The notes below the pieces were generated by a model. The model ran no database searches and was not told where the DNA came from. It worked only from the letters and a program-made list of their open reading frames with translations. The position numbers and the translations under genes are program-made. DNA of 64,000 nucleotides from Muribaculaceae bacterium (GTDB taxonomy: Bacteria; Bacteroidota; Bacteroidia; Bacteroidales; Muribaculaceae). Shown here piece after piece: positions 24,839-31,771 of the stretch. The DNA is taken from contig JAFYYU010000004.1 in assembly GCA_017557425.1 (NCBI GenBank), forward strand, positions 62,001 through 126,000, read 5' to 3'. The stretch's first letter is position 1. Each line of letters starts with the position of its first letter.

Positions 24839-25522
24839 TCAGTCCCAGATGGTTTTTAGCTTGGTGATGTACGCTGAGACGAGAAACAGCGTGTTGAGCT
24901 GCCCTTTCAGACGGAATCGATGGTGTGACACTTCCACGCCATAGTATTCCTCGATTTCTGCCTTCAGCTGCTTCAAATCGTCTTCAGTCATTCCTAAGTC
25001 ACGTGTAAGGTCGCTGTCAGGAGTGATAATGATACCTCTTTTATCTGCATCAATCAACAGGTTGCAATAATTCATGAGGTACGTCAGGATGTTCATTTGA
25101 ATCTCTTCCCGGTCTATCGTGGCCGACTCCTCGACAACAACAGCCGGTACATGGGGGCGTGGTACACCATACATTGTTGTGGGTGGGTATTGAGAAGGGC
25201 GTGGAGGTGGTGCACCATACTTTGCCGTCTGTTGCTGCGGCCGTGGAACTCCGTATCTGGTTGCCTGTTGAGACGGTGATTGGGGCGTGGGTCTACGCCT
25301 TTGACTCTTGTCCACCTGCTGCATGGCGTACAGTTCGTCAAAACTGTAAGCCTGGCCGTCGATGGCGACCGCTTCGGCAGCGGTGACTTCAGCATTGGGG
25401 CTATGAAGTGTCGCACCAGTGGCCGAGACGGCAATAAAGCCTGGCGTGAGCCCGGCAACGACCACCGCACCCACCGCGGTGAGTGCTTTTTTCCTCTTAT
25501 TATTTTTTCGGTTTTTCATCAT
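24839..25522 (-). CDS. Secreted YGxP-motif protein with acyl-carrier-like domain
   Basis: A 227-residue exported protein, last of four paralogues downstream of a radical SAM gene. Residues 1-36 are the shared signal-like segment (KKALTAVGAV...GLTPGF), 54-68 the shared IDGQAYSFDELYAMQ block. A Pro/Gln-rich linker carries three repeats: TRYGVPRP (88), AKYGAPPP (100) and TMYGVPRP (116). Residues 148-225 look like an acyl-carrier fold: PDSDLTRDLGMTEDDLKQLK then AEIEEYYGVEVSHHRF. At the position of the phosphopantetheine serine there is glutamate, so it should not carry that group. Function unknown; a substrate of the linked enzyme is plausible. Confidence 0.7.
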   Translation of the reverse strand: MMKNRKNNKRKKALTAVGAVVVAGLTPGFIAVSATGATLHSPNAEVTAAEAVAIDGQAYSFDELYAMQQVDKSQRRRPTPQSPSQQATRYGVPRPQQQTAKYGAPPPRPSQYPPTTMYGVPRPHVPAVVVEESATIDREEIQMNILTYLMNYCNLLIDADKRGIIITPDSDLTRDLGMTEDDLKQLKAEIEEYYGVEVSHHRFRLKGQLNTLFLVSAYITKLKTIWD

Positions 25523-25594
25523 GTTATTGTTCTTTCACAATATATGACCAGATTATCATGCTAGAGTTTAATGTTCCTCATTCTTTCGGTTTGG

Positions 25595-25845
25595 CCCCAC
25601 GCTAAGTCGCTAAGTTTTTACAATCGGCCTAACGGCCTGGAAATTAGGCACATTAGATTCAAAATAAAGTTTTGAGGTAAAAATTTAATTTATAAATATG
25701 TTTAATTTGGATATACTTGGCTACGTCTCAGCAAATCGAGCAAGCTCGTTTGCGTTCGACTTGCACAAGTTTTCTTGCGAGCCCTGCGATCGATCCCAAT
25801 AACTTTTCGCGCCTTCGCGGCTTTGCGTGAGGTGTAGAAGCAGAC
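25595..25845. repeat. Intergenic stretch of degenerate repeats
   Basis: This 325-base gap between two paralogues holds CCCCACGCTAAGTCGCTAAG (25595-25614), a segment around 25720-25780 containing the self-complementary CGAGCAAGCTCG, and CGCGCCTTCGCGGCTTTGCG (25807-25826). The two GCG-rich ends belong to a repeat type seen in other gaps of the window. No convincing gene is present. Confidence 0.5.
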
Positions 25846-25847
25846 AG

Positions 25848-26525
25848 TTATTCTTCTGGCAGCGTGAATGTCACGGGCAGCGTGTACCATACCGATACGG
25901 CCTTGCCGTTCTGGCGACCTGGGGTGAACTTGGGCAGTGACTTGACGACGCGCACGGCTTCCTTGTCAAGGTCCTTATCTACCGAGCGAAGCACTTTTAC
26001 TTCACCAATCTTGCCCTTCTTGTCAACAACGAACTGCACAACGACATGACCTTTTATTCTGTTCTTCAGGGCCTCAGCAGGATACTGGATATGGGCTTCA
26101 ATGTATTTCATCAGCGCAGCTTCACCACCAGGGAATTGGGGCATCTGCTCTACGCTCCTGTAGATGACGTCATCTTCCGAAACCTTGTCATTAGAGGAAA
26201 CAGGAGAAACACTCCTTCGTTGCACACCATATTTTGCTACAACAACTGGTGCACCATACAATGTCGCACTGCTTTCTTCAAGCACAATGTTAAGCTCAAT
26301 CGTATCCATCTTTACACTGTCTGGATGCTGCATGGCGTACAGCTCATCAAAACTGTAAGCTAGGCCGTCGATGGCGACCACCTCGGCAGCGGTGGTTCCT
26401 GCACTGGGACTCTGAATGGACGACCCGGCGGCCGAGGCTGCGATGAAGCCCGGCGTGAGCCCGGCAGCTATTACAGCCCCCGCCGCAGCGAGCGCTTTTT
26501 TCCCTTTATTTCTCTTCTTCATCAT
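25848..26525 (-). CDS. Secreted YGxP-motif protein with TonB C-terminal domain
   Basis: A 225-residue exported protein with the family N-terminus (signal-like segment to about 34; AIDGLAYSFDELYAMQHPD at 51-69). A linker follows with TLYGAP (88) and AKYGVQ (97). Residues 130-222 are a TonB C-terminal domain: QFPGGEAALMKYIEAHIQYP, GHVVVQFVVDKKGKIGEV, AVRVVKSLPKFTPGRQNGKA and VSVWYTLPVTFTL. There is no proline-rich span or membrane anchor for energy transduction, so it is probably not a classic TonB. The upstream spacer is duplicated from the neighbouring paralogue. Confidence 0.75.
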   Translation of the reverse strand: MMKKRNKGKKALAAAGAVIAAGLTPGFIAASAAGSSIQSPSAGTTAAEVVAIDGLAYSFDELYAMQHPDSVKMDTIELNIVLEESSATLYGAPVVVAKYGVQRRSVSPVSSNDKVSEDDVIYRSVEQMPQFPGGEAALMKYIEAHIQYPAEALKNRIKGHVVVQFVVDKKGKIGEVKVLRSVDKDLDKEAVRVVKSLPKFTPGRQNGKAVSVWYTLPVTFTLPEE

Positions 26526-26580
26526 GTTATTGTTTCCCTTAAATATTTGACACTTCCATCGCGTTAGAGTTTAATGCTCT

Positions 26581-27285
26581 TTAATTATCATTCTCTTTTG
26601 GCAGCGTGAATGTTACAGGAAGCATGTGCCAGGATGCCACGGCCTTACCGCCAAGGCGAGCCGGGACAAAGTTGGGCAGCGATTTGACAACTCTAACGGC
26701 CTCGTCAGCAAGTTCCTTATCCACCGAGTGAATCACCCTGACCGTGCCTATTTCTCCCGTACTCTTCACAACGAACTTGACGACGATGCGTCCTTGAACA
26801 CGATTCAAGAGGGCATTGGCAGGATACTGGATTTGAGAATCGATGTATTTCATCAGTTCAGCATCACCGCCAGGGAAGGATGGCGCTTGATTAACGCTAC
26901 GATAGATAGTGTCACCTTTTATAACCTCATAATCAGCTCCAATAGGGGAAAAAACACTCCCTCGCGGCACACCATACTTTGTAGTACCATATGCTATTAC
27001 AACTGGCGCACCATATAATGTTGCGTTGGAAGGCTCAAGTACAATGTTGAGTTCAATCGTATCCGTCGCTGCACTGTCTGGATTCTGCATGGCATACAAT
27101 TCATCAAAACTGTAAGCCTGGCCATCGATGGCGACCACTTCGGCAGCGGTGGCTCCTGTATTGGGGCCCTGAATGGACGAACCAGCTGCAGAGGCAGCGA
27201 TGAAGCCCGGCGTAAGCCCGGCAGCGACCACGGCACCCACCGCAGTGAGTGCTTTTTTCCCTTTATTGTTATTTTTCTTCTTCAT
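26581..27285 (-). CDS. Secreted YGxP-motif protein with TonB C-terminal domain
   Basis: A 234-residue paralogue of the neighbouring gene. Signal-like segment 1-36, shared AIDGQAYSFDELYAMQ block at 52-67, then TLYGAP (89), AYGTT (98) and KYGVPRG (103), and a TonB C-terminal domain at about 139-230 (GRIVVKFVVKSTGEIGTVRV, AVRVVKSLPNFVPARLGGKA). The leader sequences and flanking spacers show it arose by tandem duplication. As with its paralogues, the partner and location beyond export are unknown. Confidence 0.75.
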   Translation of the reverse strand: MKKKNNNKGKKALTAVGAVVAAGLTPGFIAASAAGSSIQGPNTGATAAEVVAIDGQAYSFDELYAMQNPDSAATDTIELNIVLEPSNATLYGAPVVIAYGTTKYGVPRGSVFSPIGADYEVIKGDTIYRSVNQAPSFPGGDAELMKYIDSQIQYPANALLNRVQGRIVVKFVVKSTGEIGTVRVIHSVDKELADEAVRVVKSLPNFVPARLGGKAVASWHMLPVTFTLPKENDN

Positions 27286-27347
27286 CTTCTTGTTTCAATA
27301 TAATGTTAAACTTAGCGCCTTAGTGTGGGGTTGAATTCTGTGAATAG

Positions 27348-28385
27348 TTACTCTTCCGGGAGCTTGAAAATCACTTGCTCCGTTCGCCACACCGACACGG
27401 CCTTGCCTTTATGGCGACCAGGGGTAGGGATAAAGGGTAGCGTCTTGACAAGGCGAACTGCCTCCTCGTCAAGTTCCTTATCCACCGAGCGAACCACCCT
27501 GACGTTGCTGATTTTCCCGGTTTTCTCTATAACATAATTGACGAAGACACATCCTTGAACTCTATTCTTGATGGCATTGGCGGGATACTGGATATGAGAT
27601 TCGATGTATTCCTTGACAGCTTTCTCACCAATTGGGAATCTTGGCATTCGTTCAACGTTATAGTAAACAGTGTCTCCCTCCAGAATATCATAGTCATAAG
27701 ATAAGGGACGCGAATAGACAGGACCATACCTTGTTACATTTGGATATGATGTAACGATGACTTCAGGCAGGCTGCCATCCATATTCACGATATCCGGGTG
27801 CTGCTTGGCGTACAGTTCGTCAAAACTATAAGTCTTGCCGTCGATGGTAACTGCGTTGGCTGCGGTGGTTTTGCGCTTACCTCTTATCGAGAATGTCACA
27901 GGCAGCGTGTACCACACCGACACGGCCTGACCGTTATGACGCCCAGGGATAAACTTGGGCAGCTCTTTGCAGGCGCGAACGACCTCACGGTCAAGATAAT
28001 AATCCGCCGAATGGATTACCGTTGCGTTACTGACCTTACCGGTCTCGTCAACAATGAAGCGCACAACGACACGACCCTGAACTTCATCCTCTGCGGCCAG
28101 GTATGGATAGAGGATGTGGGACTTGAAGTACTTCATCAGCGCCGCCTCGCCGCCAGGGAATTGGGGCATCTGCTCCACGCAGCTGTAAATGACGCTTTCC
28201 TCAACCTTTTCATCATTGCTGTTAATATCATTAGGGCACAGTCCGCCATATCCTGCATTGGAGTTCTGAATGGACGAACCGGCGGCCGAAGCCGCAATGA
28301 AGCCCGGCGTGAGTCCGGCAGCAACCACAGCCCCCACCGCAGTCAATGCTTTCTTCCTGCTATTCTTATTTCTCTTCTTCATCAC
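27348..28385 (-). CDS. Secreted protein with two TonB C-terminal domains and YGxP-like motifs
   Basis: A 345-residue member of the family with two TonB C-terminal domains (about 73-168 and 247-342). The first domain follows the signal-like segment and an AGYGGLC site; the second is preceded by the TIDGKTYSFDELYAKQHPD block (180-198) and a TRYGPVYSRP motif (218). This suggests fusion of two tandem copies in which the second lost its signal peptide. It is the first of the four paralogues after the radical SAM gene. Confidence 0.75.
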   Translation of the reverse strand: MMKKRNKNSRKKALTAVGAVVAAGLTPGFIAASAAGSSIQNSNAGYGGLCPNDINSNDEKVEESVIYSCVEQMPQFPGGEAALMKYFKSHILYPYLAAEDEVQGRVVVRFIVDETGKVSNATVIHSADYYLDREVVRACKELPKFIPGRHNGQAVSVWYTLPVTFSIRGKRKTTAANAVTIDGKTYSFDELYAKQHPDIVNMDGSLPEVIVTSYPNVTRYGPVYSRPLSYDYDILEGDTVYYNVERMPRFPIGEKAVKEYIESHIQYPANAIKNRVQGCVFVNYVIEKTGKISNVRVVRSVDKELDEEAVRLVKTLPFIPTPGRHKGKAVSVWRTEQVIFKLPEE

Positions 28386-28415
28386 AGAATTCTCATTTAA
28401 GTGTCAGAACCTCTC

Positions 28416-28455
28416 TAATCACTAATCCCTAATCCCTAATTTTCAAGTTTCTAAT
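28416..28455. repeat. CTAATCC-type heptamer repeat
   Basis: Four to five imperfect TAATCACTAATCCC-type units lie in the 65-base gap between the radical SAM gene and the first paralogue. Related arrays occur at 31252, 33189 and 49651. Confidence 0.6.
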
Positions 28456-29536
28456 CAGAAACTTGAATCTTCACATTCTTCAACTGATTGTAGTGGCAGG
28501 TCATCATCATGTCGCCGTTCCCGTCGCGCAGGTGCATGCCGTCGCCCTGACAATAGCGGAACATCTCGCAATCCTGGCAAGCGCCACGTCTCATCCACTC
28601 GCGGTTACGGAACTTCTCAAAGCGGTTCTCCCACACGTCCCAGAAGCTGTCACGGTAGATGTTGCCCTGGCTGTAATCACTGCGGATGCTCAGGCAGCCC
28701 GAAATGTCGCCATTGGCCCGAACACTTGCCACGCTGAGGCCGGCCTGGCAGTAGAAGAAATAATCGCGGATCAGCCCTTCGTAGGCGCCCATAAAACCGT
28801 CACAGGCATAGCTGAGGTTGATTTTCCCCTCGCAACGCGTGGTGACGATGAAGTTCAGCAGGTCGCGGAACTGTTCATCAGTGAGTAGCAGGCTTTTGTC
28901 GTTGGCGGCACGCCCCATCGGGTCGATGGTGAAGCAGCGCCAACGGGGCACGCCGGCCTCGATGAGCAGTTTCTTCACTTCATTCAGTCGGGGCAGGTTA
29001 CGGCTGTTTACACAGGTAATCACATCCCACGTGAGGTCGGGGATAGTCTGCACGGCTTCGATGGCCCGCATGGCGGCATCAAAGCTTTTTGTGGAATTCC
29101 TGAGCCAATTGTGCTCCTCGCGCATGCCGTCCACGTCAAGGGCGAGAGAGTTGATGCCGGCTTGAGCCAGCTCGCGGGCGACGGAACGGTCCAGAATCAG
29201 ACCATTGGTGACAAATCCCCACATGAAGCCCCGTTCTCGTATCGCCCTGCCGCAGTCCATCAGGTCGGGACGCACCAGCGGCTCACCGCCCACGGTGTCA
29301 ATCATCACCAGTGAGGGGTCGCAGTGTGCCGCCACCTCGTCCAAGACAGGCGCGAAGTCCTCAAAGGGCATATCGGGTACCGCTGACTCCTTGAGGCAGT
29401 CACTGCCGCAGTGTCGGCAGGCCATGTTACAGCGCAAGGTGCATTCCCAGAACAGTTCCCGCAAGGGGTGCTCCCGTCTGAGGCGCTCAGCATAGTCGTG
29501 AGTCAGCTCCAGTTGTCGTAGTTGATGCTCATTCAT
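28451..29536 (-). CDS. Radical SAM/SPASM-type enzyme, putative protein/peptide maturase
   Basis: A 361-residue enzyme from the ATG at 29536; the longer frame is rejected because a TATCTTTG promoter box lies at 29564-29557. The 4Fe-4S SAM motif is C36-NMA-C40-RH-C43. VGGEPLVRPD is the family's second motif. The C-terminal 100 residues are SPASM-like, with cysteines in FFYCQAGLS, ISGCLSI, ACQDCEMFRYC and MTCHYN. It resembles the radical SAM partner of the 'rSAM/lipoprotein' systems of Bacteroidales (TIGR04133-like, from memory). Four paralogous secreted proteins follow on the same strand and are the obvious candidate substrates. Confidence 0.85.
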   Translation of the reverse strand: MNEHQLRQLELTHDYAERLRREHPLRELFWECTLRCNMACRHCGSDCLKESAVPDMPFEDFAPVLDEVAAHCDPSLVMIDTVGGEPLVRPDLMDCGRAIRERGFMWGFVTNGLILDRSVARELAQAGINSLALDVDGMREEHNWLRNSTKSFDAAMRAIEAVQTIPDLTWDVITCVNSRNLPRLNEVKKLLIEAGVPRWRCFTIDPMGRAANDKSLLLTDEQFRDLLNFIVTTRCEGKINLSYACDGFMGAYEGLIRDYFFYCQAGLSVASVRANGDISGCLSIRSDYSQGNIYRDSFWDVWENRFEKFRNREWMRRGACQDCEMFRYCQGDGMHLRDGNGDMMMTCHYNQLKNVKIQVSD

Positions 29537-29556
29537 GACAGATAAGTATTTGCTTG

Positions 29557-29564
29557 CAAAGATA
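29557..29564 (-). promoter_or_regulatory. Promoter -7 box for the radical SAM locus
   Basis: TATCTTTG on the minus strand, 21 bases upstream of the chosen ATG. The nearest upstream TTTG is 24 bases away, slightly longer than usual. Confidence 0.55.
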
Positions 29565-29689
29565 TAACAAATATCGCTAAATCGCCGCCAAATCAATGCA
29601 AAATTCTTGATTTATGCAAAAGTTTTTCATCAATATTAGGGTTAGCGCACCAAAATTAGGTATTTTTTCATAAAAAGATGTGGAAAGAC

Positions 29690-29950
29690 AGACGCCCAAA
29701 GGGCGGCCATCTGAGTAACCGCCTGTAAACCAATCGACCAAGCGGAGCGCGGGAGATGGGTTCACAGGCGGTATGGCCATCATCACTCACTGTCGCCTGA
29801 CGGGCAACCCCATATAGAGGTTTGGTTGGGGTCGCCTTCAGCGACATCGCTGAGATGCCTTTGTCCCACGGGTGATGCAACTCACCTCGCTATCGCTCAG
29901 TGAATTGCATTACCCGTGGTTATTCAAAGGGCACCCTTCGGGTGATTCTG
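29690..29950. repeat. Multi-hairpin noncoding element
   Basis: A 260-base gap is full of nested inverted repeats: CCGCCTGT with ACAGGCGG (about 29720-29772), CCACGGGTGATGCAA with TTGCATTACCCGTGG (about 29866-29920), and GGGCACCCTTCGGGTG near its right end. No credible gene is present. The compact, repeated hairpins look like a mobile or REP-like element. Confidence 0.55.
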
Positions 29951-29961
29951 TTGTGGTGTGA

Positions 29962-31125
29962 TTACAGGCTCTCTAACAGGATGTTCTTGATGTCCTGTTC
30001 TGTCAAGGGAACATAGGCATTCTCCAGGCCTTCGTTGACGGCGATGTGGTGGGCCATCTCGTCGATGCGGCTCTCGTCGATGCCCACCTCACGCAGGTGC
30101 ATCGGGATGTTGATGCTCTCAAAGAAGCGGTAGGTGGCGTCGATGGCCTTCTCGGCAATCTCCTGCTTGGGCAGCGAGGCGTCGATGCCAAAGACGTTGA
30201 TGCCGTACTTCACAAAGCGGTCAATCGTGCGGTCGCTGAGGATGTGGCGCATCCAGCGCGGCGTGATGATGGCCAGGCCCTCACCGTGAGTGATGTCGTA
30301 ATAGGCACTCAAGGCATGCTCGATGGCGTGGCACGGCCAACCGCTGGGGCTGTTGCCCAGCGACAGGATGCCGTTGCAGCCATAGGTGCAGCTGAGCATC
30401 ATCTCGGCACGGGCGGTGTAGTCCTCGGGGTTCTCTAGGCACTTGCGGCCGTTGACCATCAGGCTGCGCAGCATCGACTCGCAGAAGCCGTCGTTGAGCA
30501 GGGTGGTGTCCTCGGCGAAATACTGCTCCATGGTGTGGTTCATCGCATCGGCGATGCCTGCAGCGGTATGCTTCTTGTTCACCGTGAAAGTATAAGTGGG
30601 ATCAAGGAACGAAACAGCGGGATAGAGCAACGGATCGATATAGCCTATCTTGTCGTTGGTTTCGGTACGCGAAATCACACCCCCTGCATCATACTCGCTT
30701 CCCGTAGCGGCAAGGGTGATGATATCTACAATGGGCAGGGCGGCCTTGGCCTTCACCTTGTAGGTGATTAAGTCCCAGGGGTCACCGTCATAGCAGGCAC
30801 CCGCAGCGATAGCCTTGGAGCAGTCAAGCACGCTGCCGCCGCCCACGGCGAGAATCACATCAATCTGCTGTTCCTTGCAGATGCGTACGCCATCGAGCAC
30901 GCTGGGGTCGTACTTCGGGTTGGGCTGGATGCCTGGGAGTTCATGGATCTCAAAGTCTTTCAGGAGTTCCATCACACGGTCATACAGACCGATCTTCTTG
31001 ATACTTCCTCCACCGTAGGTGAGGAGGATTTTCTTGCCAAACCGCGCCATCGTTCCGGGCAGTTTCTCAACGACGCCCTTACCAAAGATGAGCCTCGTCG
31101 GTGTCATGTAATTAAAGTTCTGCAT
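29962..31125 (-). CDS. Iron-containing alcohol dehydrogenase (butanol dehydrogenase-type)
   Basis: A 387-residue group III alcohol/aldehyde reductase of the BdhA/YqhD type. It has the NAD(P) motif LAVGGGSVLDCSKAIAAG, metal-site residues in IADAMNHTMEQYF (Asp and His) and in WPCHAIEHALSAYYDITHGE (two His), plus the substrate-gate region AATGSEYDAGGVISR. Full length. It probably removes aldehydes or makes alcohols in fermentation. A CAAAAATA (minus-strand TATTTTTG) box at 31159-31166 may be its promoter. Confidence 0.9.
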   Translation of the reverse strand: MQNFNYMTPTRLIFGKGVVEKLPGTMARFGKKILLTYGGGSIKKIGLYDRVMELLKDFEIHELPGIQPNPKYDPSVLDGVRICKEQQIDVILAVGGGSVLDCSKAIAAGACYDGDPWDLITYKVKAKAALPIVDIITLAATGSEYDAGGVISRTETNDKIGYIDPLLYPAVSFLDPTYTFTVNKKHTAAGIADAMNHTMEQYFAEDTTLLNDGFCESMLRSLMVNGRKCLENPEDYTARAEMMLSCTYGCNGILSLGNSPSGWPCHAIEHALSAYYDITHGEGLAIITPRWMRHILSDRTIDRFVKYGINVFGIDASLPKQEIAEKAIDATYRFFESINIPMHLREVGIDESRIDEMAHHIAVNEGLENAYVPLTEQDIKNILLESL

Positions 31126-31209
31126 AATTGTTATAGGTCAATTAAGTAAGATTTTGGACAAAAATACAAAAATCTCCCGAAATATCCGCCATTTGTCTGA
31201 AAAATGCGT

Positions 31210-31247
31210 AAAAAAGGGCAAGACGCGCGGTTGATGCGGTCTTGCCC
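31210..31247 (-). terminator. Terminator of the capsid cassette
   Basis: On the minus strand GGGCAAGAC (31247-31239) pairs with GTCTTGCCC (31224-31216), followed by TTTTTT (31215-31210). It lies 125 bases past the M15 peptidase stop and ends the cassette transcript. Confidence 0.75.
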
Positions 31248-31354
31248 CCATTCACTAATCCCTAATCACAAACCTTTAGCTCGACAAAGTTTGTAGCAAG
31301 AGTCGCAACGCAGTTGCGGTGTGCGAAAAACAACCTTTGTCAATCTCTAATCCA

Positions 31355-31381
31355 ATTCTGGCTGCCACGCAGCTAGAATTT
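31355..31381. repeat. Inverted repeat at the M15 peptidase stop
   Basis: AATTCTGGCTGC (31355-31366) and GCAGCTAGAATT (31370-31381) form a 12-bp stem with one mismatch and a 3-base loop, overlapping the stop codon of the peptidase gene. There is no T-tract. Confidence 0.45.
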
Positions 31382-31771
31382 CATATACAATCGTCTATTA
31401 CGCCCGCGGCGGTGACTCACGTGGATCCAGCGGCACCCTTTCTCGTCGATACATTGGTCAACAGGCAGGTCAAGCCGCTTGATCAAGGCTAGCAGGCGTC
31501 GGTTGCCGCTACGCGAGCCCACGGTGATGTCGGCGGCCTCGCCATATTGGTGCTGACTGCTGGGCGTGCCGCCCACCGCCTTGTTCAACACGGGGCAGCG
31601 GTAGCCGCTGTTCACCCTGATGGGGCCGCCCCAGGCATCGCGCAGCGGGTCCAGCACATCGTCAACCAGGGCGGTGAGCGCCCTGACGGCACTGGCGGGC
31701 GGCGTGTTGTCGATACCCAGGTGACGTGCCGTGGCCGAGCGTGTCAGTTCCGCGATGGTGAAGTGTCTCAT
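31373..31771 (-). CDS. M15-type D-Ala-D-Ala peptidase of phage type
   Basis: A 132-residue single-domain zinc peptidase of the M15A type used by phages and some bacteria to cut peptidoglycan cross-bridges. Zinc and catalytic motifs: VNSGYRCPVLNKAVGG, SSQHQYGEAADIT (His, Asp) and the C-terminal RWIHVSHRRGRNRR (His). There is no signal peptide. Its ATG overlaps the capsid gene stop (ATGA), so it is translationally tied to the cassette. Confidence 0.85.
   Translation of the reverse strand: MRHFTIAELTRSATARHLGIDNTPPASAVRALTALVDDVLDPLRDAWGGPIRVNSGYRCPVLNKAVGGTPSSQHQYGEAADITVGSRSGNRRLLALIKRLDLPVDQCIDEKGCRWIHVSHRRGRNRRLYMKF

Noticed and set aside
25702-25890. 62-residue open frame on the minus strand between two paralogues
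   Set aside because: It runs through degenerate intergenic repeats and overlaps the start of no recognisable domain.
29577-29880. Two overlapping minus-strand frames of about 70 residues
   Set aside because: They cross the multi-hairpin element; the sequence is explained better by inverted repeats than by protein coding.
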